Source of the DNA: Bacteroidota bacterium
GTDB lineage: Bacteria > Bacteroidota > Bacteroidia > Chitinophagales > Chitinophagaceae
Length of the DNA stretch: 64,000 nt
NCBI GenBank assembly: GCA_024640225.1
Contig: JAHEFK010000007.1
Span: forward strand, 1 to 64,000
Reading direction: 5' to 3'
In this document: in pieces, positions 43,078 to 52,135 of the stretch
Position numbering within the stretch: position 1 is the first letter of the stretch
Layout: every line of letters begins with the position of its first letter
Position numbers and translations under genes: made by a program
Notes under the pieces: model-generated
Told to the model about the DNA's origin: nothing
Database searches by the model: none
The model's input: only the letters and a program-made list of their open reading frames with translations

Positions 43078-44972
43078 GTAGCTATCATTTTTTCGGTACT
43101 AAGCAATTGCCATATTTTTGATACTGCTGCCGATTGATTTCTTTGTTGCCACCATAGATCAATGGTCTTATTATTAAATATACCTCTTTTTTTGAGTTGA
43201 TTAAGCGCATCAAATGCGTAGTTTTCTATCGTTTTATTATTTGCAAGCCATTGTGCTGTTGGTAATGCAAATCCTTTTTTAGGCATTTGCATATTGGCTG
43301 CTAAAATATGTTTTTGAGCAATAGCTCTTAAAACAGGCTTATTCGTATTTTTTTGATAGACTAGAGACGTTTTTAATCGAAATACGGCTGTTGCTAATTC
43401 ATGATCTAAATAAGGATAGCGGGCTTCCATGCTATGTTTCATATAACTTAAGTCTTCTCTTACTACATGATGATTGCCCACATTATGCTGTAAATCCAAT
43501 AAACTAATTTTTTCTAAATTGGAAATAGGCAAATGTTCTATGGTCTCAAATTGTTTGGGTGTAGGTAAGGATAAAGGATGTGAAACGAGTTGCTGTAGTT
43601 CACTCAGCTGCATTCCCTCATGAAACAAACCATAAAATTGAGAAACCGTTTGTGCCTTCCAAAACTGCTGTAAAGTTTTAGTTTTTTGAAAAGGCAAGGG
43701 AGCTATGAAATTCGCCATCCAAGAAAAATGATTGAGTCGCTCCCATTGGTAGATACGCTGATAGTATTGATATCCTCCAAAAAGTTCATCAGCACCAATA
43801 CCATTAATGACCACTTTAAATTGTTGATCGTGCATAAATCTAGCAGCTAAAACTACGGGTTCAATACTAGTATAAGGAGCTTCAAAATGCGTAAGTGATG
43901 CATCTAGGTCTCTCAACAAATCATCTGCATGCAATTCCTGTATATGTGCTTGTAATTTTAAATGGGAGGCAATTGCTTTTGCTTGCGGAAGCTCATTGTA
44001 ATGTTGCTCGTTTAGTGCTAGTGTATAGGATGCTAAATCGGGTTTATATTTTTTTGCAATAGCCGAAAGGGTGGTAGAATCTATTCCGCCACTGAGCATT
44101 GAAATAATTGGCACATCAGCTTTGAGTTGTTTTTTTACAATTTGATGAAGCAATTCTTCTATATGTTCAATTGTGGTATTCGTTCTTTGTAGTTGAGTGA
44201 GTTGCAGCGTGTCCCAATAGGTATGGGTTGATGTGTTTTGTGCAACAAGATCAATTTTTAAATAAGTACCTGGGGCTAAAGAATTAATATGTTTAAAACA
44301 AGTAGCATGATCAGTACTTTGTTGCCATAGATAGTTAGTATATAGTCCGTTTACATCGAGCTGTTTTTCTAACGAAGGCACTTTGAGTATTGCTTTAATT
44401 TCTGAGCTCCAATAGAGTGCCTCTTTGTGTTGACTATAATACAAGGGTTTTATTCCAAAGCGATCTCGTATCAAATAGAGAGTATTGTCTCTTTTATCTA
44501 AAAGAGCAATGGCAAACATACCATTCAATTTTTGAATACAGTTGATGCCCCAATGTTGGTAGGCAGTTAAAACCACTTCGGTATCACTTTTGCTTTTAAA
44601 GCTATAGCCAGCTTGTTGTAGTTCACTCCTTAGTTCTTCAAAATTATATATAGCACCATTGAATGTAATAGCAATGCTGCGATCATGGTTTAGCATCGGT
44701 TGATGGCCAAGAACGCTGGTGTCAAAAATGGCTAAACGTCTGAAGCCCATGCCAATTTGATATTGGCTATTATGGTTTAATGAAGGGTAGGTTGTTTTAA
44801 TCTCAGCTACGCTGTCTTCATCATGAAAGGAATCCATTGATGATTGATGGATATTGCTTAGTACAAAACCGGCATCATCTGGACCTCTGTGTTGAAGGGC
44901 ATGCGTCATTAATTGCAATTCATGGGTTTGAATTGCTTTATTAAATTGAAGAATGCCACATATTCCACACAT
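43062..44972 (-). CDS. asnB: Asparagine synthase, glutamine-hydrolysing
   Basis: Makes L-asparagine from aspartate, ATP and glutamine. The 636-aa protein has the glutaminase domain starting MCGICGILQF (nucleophile Cys2 after Met removal), with HRGPDDAG and FNGAIYNFEELR, and the synthetase domain with the ATP pyrophosphatase motif SMLSGGIDSTTLSA (about 289-302). The C-terminal region has LSYMKHSMEARYPYLDHELA. The group is close to the AsnB family used either in general metabolism or with surface polysaccharides; the surroundings (pgk, gapA) favour the former. A terminator-like hairpin lies 13 nt before the ATG, after pgk. Confidence 0.92.
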   Translation of the reverse strand: MCGICGILQFNKAIQTHELQLMTHALQHRGPDDAGFVLSNIHQSSMDSFHDEDSVAEIKTTYPSLNHNSQYQIGMGFRRLAIFDTSVLGHQPMLNHDRSIAITFNGAIYNFEELRSELQQAGYSFKSKSDTEVVLTAYQHWGINCIQKLNGMFAIALLDKRDNTLYLIRDRFGIKPLYYSQHKEALYWSSEIKAILKVPSLEKQLDVNGLYTNYLWQQSTDHATCFKHINSLAPGTYLKIDLVAQNTSTHTYWDTLQLTQLQRTNTTIEHIEELLHQIVKKQLKADVPIISMLSGGIDSTTLSAIAKKYKPDLASYTLALNEQHYNELPQAKAIASHLKLQAHIQELHADDLLRDLDASLTHFEAPYTSIEPVVLAARFMHDQQFKVVINGIGADELFGGYQYYQRIYQWERLNHFSWMANFIAPLPFQKTKTLQQFWKAQTVSQFYGLFHEGMQLSELQQLVSHPLSLPTPKQFETIEHLPISNLEKISLLDLQHNVGNHHVVREDLSYMKHSMEARYPYLDHELATAVFRLKTSLVYQKNTNKPVLRAIAQKHILAANMQMPKKGFALPTAQWLANNKTIENYAFDALNQLKKRGIFNNKTIDLWWQQRNQSAAVSKIWQLLSTEKMIATYLDA

Positions 44973-44985
44973 AGTTGTAGATGCT

Positions 44986-45015
44986 AAAAAACACCTTAAA
45001 TATAAGGTGTTTTTA
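44986..45015 (-). terminator. Intrinsic terminator between pgk and asnB
   Basis: A 13-bp stem (44986-44998 with 45003-45015), loop AATA, T6 on the minus strand. It lies 19 bp after the pgk stop and ends 13 nt before the asnB ATG. Confidence 0.8.
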
Positions 45016-45034
45016 TTTGTATTATGCGATTAAT

Positions 45035-46243
45035 TTAGGCTAATATAGAAGCAATTCCTGGTAATTCTTTACCTTCAAAATACTCCAACATAGCGCCACC
45101 ACCGGTACTTACATAACTTACTTTGTCGGACAACTTAAATTTATTTACAGCAGCAACACTATCTCCACCGCCCACTAAAGAAAATGCGCCATTGGCAGTA
45201 GCTTGAGCTACCGCTTCGGCAATTGCTTTAGTGCCATTTTGAAAGGCTTCCATTTCAAATACCCCCATTGGTCCATTCCATAATATTGTTTTAGAATTGG
45301 CAACAATTTCAGAAAAATGAGCAATAGCATTCGGTCCAATATCTAAACCCATCCATCCATTTTCTATGCTGGTATTGTCTGCAATATTGGTTGCTGCATC
45401 TGCTGCAAATTTATCCGCAATTATGCTATCAACTGGCAGATGTATTTGAACGCCTTTGTTTTTTGCGGTAGTCAGTAAAGCTAAAGCCATATCGAGACGA
45501 TCATCTTCGCAAAGAGAATTACCAATTTGCCCACCTTGTGCTTTGAAGAAGGTATAAGCCATACCACCGCCAATGATAATATGTTGTGCTCTATCCAATA
45601 AATTTTCAATTATTAATATTTTATCAGACACTTTAGCGCCGCCAATAATAGCAGTGAAAGGTGCTTCTGCATTGTGCATTACCTGATTAGCCGCTTGTAC
45701 TTCTTGCTCCATTAAAAATCCAAATGTCTTTTTAGTTTTGTCAAAAAACTGAGCAATGATAGCCGTACTTGCATGCGCTCTATGTGCAGTGCCAAAGGCG
45801 TCATTTACATATACATCGCCATAAGAAGCTAATTGTTTTGCAAAGTCGATAGCTCCTTTTTCTTCTTCTTTATAGAACCTTACATTTTCTAATAAGATAA
45901 TTTGTCCCATTTGTAGGGATGCCGATTGCTCTTGCGCTTCTTTACCTAAGCAATCGTTAATGAAAATTACTTCTTGTCCTAATAATGTACTTAAGTGTTT
46001 TGCAACGGGTCCTAATGAAAAATCAGCGAGTGTAAGCGTTGGTTTTTTCTCTATGTCTTTCAAGGGTCTTCCCCAATGGCTCATTAAAATCACGGCTCCA
46101 CCATCTGTTAAAATCTTTTTTATGGTTGGCAATGCCGCTTTTATTCTTGAGTCATCGCTAATGATGCCATTTTTCATAGGCACGTTAAAGTCTACCCTTA
46201 CTAAGGCTTTGGTATTTTTAAAGTTGAAATTTTTGAAAGACAT
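45035..46243 (-). CDS. pgk: Phosphoglycerate kinase
   Basis: Transfers phosphate from 1,3-bisphosphoglycerate to ADP in glycolysis. The 402-aa protein has the signature [54 protein letters not shown], the hinge [14 protein letters not shown], and the ADP-binding [15 protein letters not shown] and GGGDSVAAV. Full family length. It lies 51 bp downstream of gapA on the same strand, the usual glycolytic order, but an intrinsic terminator lies in the gap and ends about 15-19 nt before the pgk ATG. Confidence 0.96.
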   Translation of the reverse strand: MSFKNFNFKNTKALVRVDFNVPMKNGIISDDSRIKAALPTIKKILTDGGAVILMSHWGRPLKDIEKKPTLTLADFSLGPVAKHLSTLLGQEVIFINDCLGKEAQEQSASLQMGQIILLENVRFYKEEEKGAIDFAKQLASYGDVYVNDAFGTAHRAHASTAIIAQFFDKTKKTFGFLMEQEVQAANQVMHNAEAPFTAIIGGAKVSDKILIIENLLDRAQHIIIGGGMAYTFFKAQGGQIGNSLCEDDRLDMALALLTTAKNKGVQIHLPVDSIIADKFAADAATNIADNTSIENGWMGLDIGPNAIAHFSEIVANSKTILWNGPMGVFEMEAFQNGTKAIAEAVAQATANGAFSLVGGGDSVAAVNKFKLSDKVSYVSTGGGAMLEYFEGKELPGIASILA

Positions 46244-46257
46244 ACTAAATAAGATTT

Positions 46258-46286
46258 AAAAAAAAGCCCGAAAGAATCGGGCTTTT
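46258..46286 (-). terminator. Intrinsic terminator between gapA and pgk
   Basis: A 10-bp stem (46262-46271 with 46277-46286) rich in G:C pairs, with a 5-nt loop, followed on the minus strand by a T8 run that extends past the stem to 46258. It ends 14 nt before the pgk ATG. Confidence 0.85.
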
Positions 46287-46293
46287 AAATGAT

Positions 46294-47307
46294 TTATTTT
46301 GAAATTAAACCTGCAAAATATTTTACAGTTCTTACTAATTGAGATACATAACTCATTTCGTTATCGTACCAACTAACTGTTTTCACCATTTGAGTTTCTC
46401 CAACGGTGATAACTTTAGTTTGGGTAGCGTCAAAAAGAGAACCGTAAGATATACCAATAATATCGCTACTTACAATTTCATCTTCATTATAACCAAATGA
46501 TTCGTTTGCAGCAGCTTTCATTGCAGCATTTACTTCTTCAATGCTTACTTTTTTACCTAAAACAGTTACTAATTCAGTTAATGAACCAGTTACTGTTGGT
46601 ACACGTTGCGCTACTCCATCCAATTTACCTTTTAACGCTGGTAATACTAGACCAATTGCTTTTGCAGCACCGGTAGAGTTTGGAATGATATTTTCTGCAG
46701 CAGCACGAGCTCTTCTTAAGTCACCTTTAGGGTGAGGGCCATCTAAGGTATTTTGGTCATTGGTGTAGGCATGAACAGTAGTCATCAAACCTGCTTTTAA
46801 TTCAAATGAATCATGCAATACTTTAGCCATAGGAGCTAAACAGTTGGTAGTACAAGATGCACAAGAAATAATTGTTTCTGAACCATCTAACTCATGGTGA
46901 TTAACATTGAAAACAATTGTTTTCATTTCTCCTGTTGCAGGTGCAGAAATTACTACACGTTTAGCACCAGCTTTGATATGAGCCGCTGCTTTATCTGCAT
47001 CGGTAAAAAATCCTGTACATTCTAAAACAACATCTACATCATGCGCTCCCCAAGGAATTTGAGATGGATCTTTTTGAGCATATATTTTTATGGTATTACC
47101 AGCTACTACAATGCTATCATCGGTATGGGTTACTTCAACACCAAAACGACCTTGAGCGGTATCGTATTTTAATAAATGAGCTAATACGTGTGGTTGTGTA
47201 AGATCATTGATCGCAACAACTTCAATGCCTTCCATGTTGTATATTTGACGGAAAGCTAATCGGCCAATACGACCGAAACCATTTATGGCAACTTTTACTT
47301 TACTCAT
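46294..47307 (-). CDS. gapA: Glyceraldehyde-3-phosphate dehydrogenase
   Basis: Oxidises glyceraldehyde 3-phosphate with NAD+ in glycolysis. The 337-aa protein has the Rossmann NAD motif [16 protein letters not shown] with the acidic Asp in INDL, the catalytic Cys152 in [13 protein letters not shown], the phosphate-binding [14 protein letters not shown], and WYDNEMSY near the C-terminus. It starts at ATG 47307. A -7 box TACCTTTG at 47344-47351 lies upstream. The terminator after it lies between gapA and pgk. Confidence 0.97.
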   Translation of the reverse strand: MSKVKVAINGFGRIGRLAFRQIYNMEGIEVVAINDLTQPHVLAHLLKYDTAQGRFGVEVTHTDDSIVVAGNTIKIYAQKDPSQIPWGAHDVDVVLECTGFFTDADKAAAHIKAGAKRVVISAPATGEMKTIVFNVNHHELDGSETIISCASCTTNCLAPMAKVLHDSFELKAGLMTTVHAYTNDQNTLDGPHPKGDLRRARAAAENIIPNSTGAAKAIGLVLPALKGKLDGVAQRVPTVTGSLTELVTVLGKKVSIEEVNAAMKAAANESFGYNEDEIVSSDIIGISYGSLFDATQTKVITVGETQMVKTVSWYDNEMSYVSQLVRTVKYFAGLISK

Positions 47308-47343
47308 AGTATTTTTGGTTTAAAGTGAATAGTTAAGAGGGCT

Positions 47344-47375
47344 CAAAGGTATAATACATTCTATAAATTGCCAAC
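47344..47375 (-). promoter_or_regulatory. Promoter of gapA (GTTG-N20-TACCTTTG)
   Basis: On the minus strand TACCTTTG (47344-47351) lies 36 nt before the gapA ATG, with GTTG (47372-47375, one mismatch to TTTG) 20 bp further up. The -7 box is the same as for tRNA-Glu and rpmE2. Confidence 0.6.
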
Positions 47376-47376
47376 C

Positions 47377-47384
47377 TATATTTG
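47377..47384 (+). promoter_or_regulatory. Bacteroidota -7 element TATATTTG
   Basis: A consensus match on the plus strand, 37 nt before the ATG at 47422 of the small membrane protein. It lies beside the divergent gapA promoter. Confidence 0.45.
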
Positions 47385-47421
47385 CTTTTTTTAAGCTATA
47401 TTTATCAAATTAATAACTTTT

Positions 47422-47772
47422 ATGCAAGATTCTGAATCAAGCTTTTCCATTCAACATCTGAAACGTCTTGAAAATGCTCATATATTCCTTTGGTTAATTA
47501 AGGATAGTTGTTGGGTTATGGAATTCAAAGTTCCAGCTTTAGTTATGATTTTCCCAACACTCAGTATGGCTTTTTATTTATTAATTAAATCCTGGAACAA
47601 TACCTCTGAGCGGATCCATAATTGGGCTATTTGTTTTTGGATTATGGCTAATTCAGTATGGATGATAGGCGAGTTCTTTGATAAAGAACTAAGACCCTAT
47701 GCCGCTGTTTTATTCAGCATAGGGCTTATGAGTTTGTTGAGTTATTACCTTAGAAAATTATTTTTCAAATAA
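47422..47772 (+). CDS. Small membrane protein of unknown function
   Basis: A 116-aa protein with three predicted membrane segments (FKVPALVMIFPTLSMAFYLL, WAICFWIMANSVWMIGEFF, YAAVLFSIGLMSLLSYYL) after a short polar N-terminus. The motif HNWAICFWIMANSVWMIGE, with Trp and Asn in a membrane helix, looks conserved, but I cannot name a family. Its stop lies 1 bp from the convergent purM stop; no terminator separates them. Confidence 0.75.
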   Translation: MQDSESSFSIQHLKRLENAHIFLWLIKDSCWVMEFKVPALVMIFPTLSMAFYLLIKSWNNTSERIHNWAICFWIMANSVWMIGEFFDKELRPYAAVLFSIGLMSLLSYYLRKLFFK

Positions 47773-47773
47773 C

Positions 47774-48946
47774 TTATTCGTAAATAAATTGTCCGTATGG
47801 ACTTTCGATAACTACTTCTTTCTTAGTGCTAGCTTCTACACGGCCAGAAATTTGCGCATCAATATTAAACGATTTTGCTATTTCAATAATGGAAGCAGCA
47901 GTAGTTGCATCTGTGAAAATTTCTAAGCGTTGTCCCATATTAAATACCTGATACATCTCTCTCCAATCCGTTCCTGCACTCGATTGAATAAGTTGGAACA
48001 ATGGCGGTATTGGTAATAAATTATCTTTAACGATGCGTAATGGTTTTGGCAGATAGTGTAAGCATTTGCTTTGTCCACCACCACTACAATGCACAATGCC
48101 ATGTATTTGATCGAAATGTTGTTGAATTATTTCTAAAATTACCGGCGCATAGGTGCGGGTAGGAGATAAAATCATCTTGCCAATATCTAGACCGGTTGTT
48201 GTCATTTCGGTTAAGAGATGTTTGCCATTATAGACTACTTCATCTGGCAGATTAGGATCTATGCTTTCTGGATATTTTTCTTTGTATATCTTTTGTAGCA
48301 TTTCATGTCGAGCGCTAGTCAATCCATTACTTCCCATGCCACTGTTGTAGGTGTTTTCATAGCTAGCTTGACCATAGCTTGCTAATGAAACAATAACATC
48401 GCCCACATCCATTTTTTCTGTGGTTATTAATTTGCTACGTTCCATTCTACACGACATGGTGCCGTCTACAATTACGGTTCTCACCACATCGCCGACATCA
48501 GCTGTTTCTCCACCCATTAAATGAACTTGTATGCCATATTGTGCAAGTGTATCAAAATAGCTTTGGGTGCCATTGATGATGCGGGATATTACTTCAGCAG
48601 GAATTAAATTTTTGTTTCTACCAATGGTAGAAGAATACGTAAAAGGACCTACGGCGCCCACGCACAACATGTCGTCTATATTCATGACAATGGAGTCTAT
48701 AGCAATACCTTCCCATACGCTTAAGTCGCCAGTCTCTTTCCAATAAATATAAGCTAGCGAAGATTTTGTACCTGCGCCATCGGCATGCATTATATTGCAA
48801 TAAGCTTCATCGCCACCCCAATAATCAGGATATATTTTGCAAAATGCATTAGGAAAAAGTCCTTTATCTAATTTGGCTATTGCTTTATGCACATCTTCTT
48901 TTTGTGCAGATACCCCTCTTAAATTATATCTATTATTAGTGCTCAT
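47774..48946 (-). CDS. purM: Phosphoribosylaminoimidazole synthetase (AIR synthase)
   Basis: Closes the imidazole ring in purine synthesis (FGAM + ATP to AIR). The 390-aa protein has the ATP-binding MHADGAGTKSSLAY, the dimer-core DSIVMNIDDMLCVGA, LMGGETADVGDVV and the C-terminal GIVHCSGGGQSKCLHYL and FNMGQRLEIF. It is longer than the E. coli form and belongs to the Bacteroidota branch of the family. It begins 6 bp after the pepT stop, so the two share a transcript. The stand-alone purQ is about 16 kb away. Confidence 0.9.
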   Translation of the reverse strand: MSTNNRYNLRGVSAQKEDVHKAIAKLDKGLFPNAFCKIYPDYWGGDEAYCNIMHADGAGTKSSLAYIYWKETGDLSVWEGIAIDSIVMNIDDMLCVGAVGPFTYSSTIGRNKNLIPAEVISRIINGTQSYFDTLAQYGIQVHLMGGETADVGDVVRTVIVDGTMSCRMERSKLITTEKMDVGDVIVSLASYGQASYENTYNSGMGSNGLTSARHEMLQKIYKEKYPESIDPNLPDEVVYNGKHLLTEMTTTGLDIGKMILSPTRTYAPVILEIIQQHFDQIHGIVHCSGGGQSKCLHYLPKPLRIVKDNLLPIPPLFQLIQSSAGTDWREMYQVFNMGQRLEIFTDATTAASIIEIAKSFNIDAQISGRVEASTKKEVVIESPYGQFIYE

Positions 48947-48952
48947 AAAATG

Positions 48953-50206
48953 TTATTTAGATTCGTTGGTCCATATTTGTGCTAAGTGAACAAGGATTTC
49001 ACATGCTTTTTCCATGTCTTGTACACTCACATATTCTTGTTTAGAGTGGATGCCCATTTCTCCTGTAAAAATATTAGGGCAGGGAAGACCCATGAAAGAT
49101 AAGCGAGAGCCATCCGTACCGCCTCTAATTTTCATTATTGCTGGCTCAACACCTGCTTTTTTATAAGCTTGTGCTGCATATTCCATTACTTCTGGATGTT
49201 GATCCAGTACTTCTCTCATATTTCTATATTGCTCTTGCACTGTCAAAGATGTTTCTATGCCCGGGAAAGCACGTTCTGTCTCTTTTAAGAGCGCTCGCAA
49301 TCTATCTTCGTGTTCTTGTAGTTTTTGAGTGTCAAAATCGCGCACAATAAACTGAACGGTTGCTTCTTCCAAAAAACCATCCATGTGCATTGGATGCACA
49401 AAGCCTTCATCGCCTTCCGTTGCTTCTGGGCACCATGAAGTAGTTGGTAATAAATCTATAAAATGAGCTGCTGCTTTTAAAGCACTAACCATTTTGCCTT
49501 TTGCATACCCTGGGTGTGCACTAATGCCTTTAAATGTTGCTTTAGCACTATTTGCAGAAAAAGACTCACCTTCTAAATGGCCACGTTCTCCTCCGTCTAA
49601 GGTATAGCCAAAATCAGCACCTAGTTGCTGCATATCTATTTTCGCCACACCTTTTCCTACTTCCTCATCTGGGGTGAATAATATTCTGATAAGGCCATGT
49701 TCCAATTCAGGATGGGAGATTAAATAATTGGCTAGATCCATGATAATAGCTACTCCCGCTTTATCATCTGCTCCTAAAAGGGTTGTACCACTTGCTGTAA
49801 TGATATCATCGCCTATACGGCTTTTTAAATACGGATGCTGTTCGGTTGTGATGATAACTTCAGGATCATCTGGTAAAATTAGGGGTGCACCGTTATAATG
49901 CTTATGCAGGATAGGTTTTACATTCGTTCCACTACAATCTGGTGCCGTATCTACATGTGCACAAAAACATAATACGGGTACTTTCTTTGAAGTTGTTGCC
50001 GGAATACTTGCATATACATAGCCAAATTCATCGGTAACAGCATCGCTAATACCCATAGCTATGAGTTCTTGCTGTAAGAGTGCACTTAGATTTTTTTGTT
50101 TTTCTGTAGTTGGATGGGTAGTAGCATTGGGGTCACTTTGTGTATCTATTTGAACATAACGCATAAAACGTTCTGTTACGGTATGTTGATAGGAAGGAAT
50201 GGACAT
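48953..50206 (-). CDS. pepT: Peptidase T, tripeptide aminopeptidase
   Basis: A 417-aa cytoplasmic M20B metallopeptidase that removes N-terminal residues from tripeptides. The two-zinc ligand motifs are FCAHVDTAPDCSGTN (His, then Asp), GADDKAGVAI (bridging Asp), LFTPDEEVGKG (catalytic Glu and ligand), YTLDGGERG (Asp) and the final His in GEMGIHSKQEYV. A -7 element TATCTTTG lies 14 nt before the ATG at 50206. The stop is 6 bp before purM on the same strand. Confidence 0.95.
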   Translation of the reverse strand: MSIPSYQHTVTERFMRYVQIDTQSDPNATTHPTTEKQKNLSALLQQELIAMGISDAVTDEFGYVYASIPATTSKKVPVLCFCAHVDTAPDCSGTNVKPILHKHYNGAPLILPDDPEVIITTEQHPYLKSRIGDDIITASGTTLLGADDKAGVAIIMDLANYLISHPELEHGLIRILFTPDEEVGKGVAKIDMQQLGADFGYTLDGGERGHLEGESFSANSAKATFKGISAHPGYAKGKMVSALKAAAHFIDLLPTTSWCPEATEGDEGFVHPMHMDGFLEEATVQFIVRDFDTQKLQEHEDRLRALLKETERAFPGIETSLTVQEQYRNMREVLDQHPEVMEYAAQAYKKAGVEPAIMKIRGGTDGSRLSFMGLPCPNIFTGEMGIHSKQEYVSVQDMEKACEILVHLAQIWTNESK

Positions 50207-50220
50207 AGTAGAAGTTTACG

Positions 50221-50228
50221 CAAAGATA
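50221..50228 (-). promoter_or_regulatory. Bacteroidota -7 element of pepT-purM (TATCTTTG)
   Basis: A consensus match on the minus strand, 14 nt before the pepT ATG. No clear -33 box. Confidence 0.45.
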
Positions 50229-50269
50229 TTTGATTTTTTTAGTTTAACGAATGGATTAACGGAAGTCTT

Positions 50270-50277
50270 TATCTTTG
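50270..50277 (+). promoter_or_regulatory. Bacteroidota -7 element of the MarC gene (TATCTTTG)
   Basis: A consensus match on the plus strand, 15 nt before the MarC ATG at 50293. A TTG at 50275 in the same frame lies inside it and is not a start. Confidence 0.45.
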
Positions 50278-50292
50278 TATCAAATTGATGTT

Positions 50293-50874
50293 ATGGATTC
50301 TTTGTCAATAGTTAGTTTATCACAAGTGGTAACGGTAAGTTTAACCCTATTTGCGGTTATTGATATGTTAGGTTCCATTCCGGTGCTTATTGCTATTAAA
50401 AACAAAATGGGTGATATTCATGCAGGCATGGTCACTTTTGTTTCTGGTGTATTAATGTATTTATTCTTTTTAATTGGAGAGAAAGCGCTTGCTTTTATGG
50501 GTATAGACATTGCTTCCTTTGCCATTGCGGGTTCAATTGTAATTTTTATTTTAGGCTTGGAAATGGTTTTGGGTTTAGAGTTTTTTAAAAGTGATGCAAA
50601 TTTGAAATCAGGTAATGTAGTGCCAATTGCCTTTCCAATTATTGCTGGCTCGGGCACGCTTACTACCATTATGTCTTTAAAAGCGAACTTTCATGCCTAT
50701 AATATTTTATTGGGTATTGGAGTCAATTTAGTGGTTATTTTCATTGTACTTCGTTCGCTCAATTTTTTAGAGCGTTTATTAGGACCGTCTGGTATTTTAG
50801 TGGTGAGAAAATTCTTTGGTGTTATTTTATTAGCCATTAGTGTGAAGATTTTTAAATCGAACTTATTTCATTAA
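50293..50874 (+). CDS. MarC-family integral membrane protein
   Basis: A 193-aa inner-membrane protein with about six membrane segments. LTLFAVIDMLGSIPVLIAIK and AFPIIAGSGTLTTIMSL are diagnostic of the MarC (UPF0056) family; function is unresolved, and the old link to multiple antibiotic resistance was withdrawn for E. coli MarC. ATG 50293 is preferred over the in-frame TTG at 50275, which lies in a promoter element. The RNA methyltransferase gene follows after 42 bp, with its own -7 box. Confidence 0.92.
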   Translation: MDSLSIVSLSQVVTVSLTLFAVIDMLGSIPVLIAIKNKMGDIHAGMVTFVSGVLMYLFFLIGEKALAFMGIDIASFAIAGSIVIFILGLEMVLGLEFFKSDANLKSGNVVPIAFPIIAGSGTLTTIMSLKANFHAYNILLGIGVNLVVIFIVLRSLNFLERLLGPSGILVVRKFFGVILLAISVKIFKSNLFH

Positions 50875-50902
50875 TACTGTATTAAAGCAAGTTTAATTCC
50901 AT

Positions 50903-50910
50903 TACTTTTG
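50903..50910 (+). promoter_or_regulatory. Bacteroidota -7 element TACTTTTG, 6 nt from ATG
   Basis: A consensus match ending 6 nt before the ATG at 50917. A TTG at 50908 that would extend the ORF lies in it. A transcript would be nearly leaderless. Confidence 0.5.
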
Positions 50911-50916
50911 TACACT

Positions 50917-52083
50917 ATGAGTGTGTTTACAACAAAAGCAAATGTGGTTATTACTTGCCACAAAAGAATTGTACCGTATTTAGAACAAGAAGTAATAAAT
51001 CTTGGTTTCGAAATTGAAGAGCGATTTGTAACAGGGCTTAAGCTCTTTATTACGTTAAACGACTGCATTAAATTAAATTTAAATCTTAGATGTGCTAGTC
51101 AGGTTTTGTATAGTCTACATGCATTTAAAGCTGTCGATGCCAATCAAATTTATAACGAATTAGTGCAAATGCCTTGGGAAGAAATTATTCCCAATCCAGG
51201 TTACTTCTCCGTTACGAGCAATGTAAGTAATGAAAGTATCAACAATAGCATGTTTGCAAATCTTAGAGTTAAAGATGCTATAGTAGATCGACTTCGAGAT
51301 ATCCGTGATGAGCGACCAAAGACGGGTGCAGCACTTACAGGATCTGTAATACACTTACATTGGAAAGATGAATTTGCAGAAGTGTTTATAGATACTACGG
51401 GCGATTCTATTGCTCGTCATGGTTATCGTAAAATACCTGGCTTGGCTCCCATGTTAGAAGGCTTAGCGGCCGCTACTATTTATGCTAGCCGATGGGATAA
51501 GAAAAGTCCTTTTATAAATCCTATGTGTGGCTCTGGTACCTTAGCTATTGAAGCGGCCTTAATGGCTACTAATAGAGTGCCCGGTTTGTACAGATCCAAT
51601 TATGCCTTTATGCATATTTTGGGATATGATGCGGAAGTTTACGAAAAAGAACGTGCTATAATTGAGGCTCAAGTTAAAGAAGCAAAAGTGCCCATTATAG
51701 CAAGTGATATAAGTAGTAAAGCAATAGAAAATGCTAAGTTAAATGCAATAGCTGCAGGCGTAGAGGATATGATCAGTTTTGCTGTATGTGATTTTTACGA
51801 TACGGCTGTTCCAGAAGCAGGAGCAGGTGTAATGATGGTGAACCCTGAATATGGCGATCGCTTGGGCGAGGAAACGGAATTGGAAGCCACCTACGGCAGA
51901 ATTGGAGATTTCATGAAGCAAAAATGTGGTGGTTATTGGGGGTATGTTTTCACTGGGAATTTAGACTTGGCTAAGAAAATAGGTTTGAAAGCTAAAAGAA
52001 GAATAGAGTTTTTTAATAGTACTATTGACTGTAGACTGCTAGAATATGAATTGTATTCAGGCTCTCGTAGAGTAGAGAAATAA
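50917..52083 (+). CDS. THUMP-domain class I RNA methyltransferase, RlmL N-terminal-like
   Basis: A 388-aa SAM-dependent methyltransferase of the RlmL/TrmN type (23S rRNA or tRNA guanine-N2). The N-terminal part (ITCHKRIVPYLEQEVINLGF, ALTGSVIHLHWKDEFAEVFI) is the ferredoxin-like plus THUMP region. The Rossmann domain starts near residue 190, with FINPMCGSGTLAIEAALMA as SAM motif I and IIASDISSKAIENAKLNA as motif II. The catalytic NPPY motif reads VNPEYGDRLGEE, with Glu in place of the second Pro. The start at ATG 50917 is chosen because the frame upstream passes through a promoter element. A terminator follows directly. Confidence 0.88.
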   Translation: MSVFTTKANVVITCHKRIVPYLEQEVINLGFEIEERFVTGLKLFITLNDCIKLNLNLRCASQVLYSLHAFKAVDANQIYNELVQMPWEEIIPNPGYFSVTSNVSNESINNSMFANLRVKDAIVDRLRDIRDERPKTGAALTGSVIHLHWKDEFAEVFIDTTGDSIARHGYRKIPGLAPMLEGLAAATIYASRWDKKSPFINPMCGSGTLAIEAALMATNRVPGLYRSNYAFMHILGYDAEVYEKERAIIEAQVKEAKVPIIASDISSKAIENAKLNAIAAGVEDMISFAVCDFYDTAVPEAGAGVMMVNPEYGDRLGEETELEATYGRIGDFMKQKCGGYWGYVFTGNLDLAKKIGLKAKRRIEFFNSTIDCRLLEYELYSGSRRVEK

Positions 52084-52114
52084 AAAAGAGCGACTTATAT
52101 AGTCGCTCTTTTTT
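52082..52114. terminator. Bidirectional terminator between the RNA methyltransferase and M13 peptidase genes
   Basis: A perfect 14-bp stem (52082-52095 with 52101-52114), loop TATAT, A6 and T7 tracts, overlapping the last base of the methyltransferase stop codon and lying 22 bp from the M13 peptidase stop. Confidence 0.85.
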
Positions 52115-52135
52115 TATAATTGTTTAAGTTGGTTA

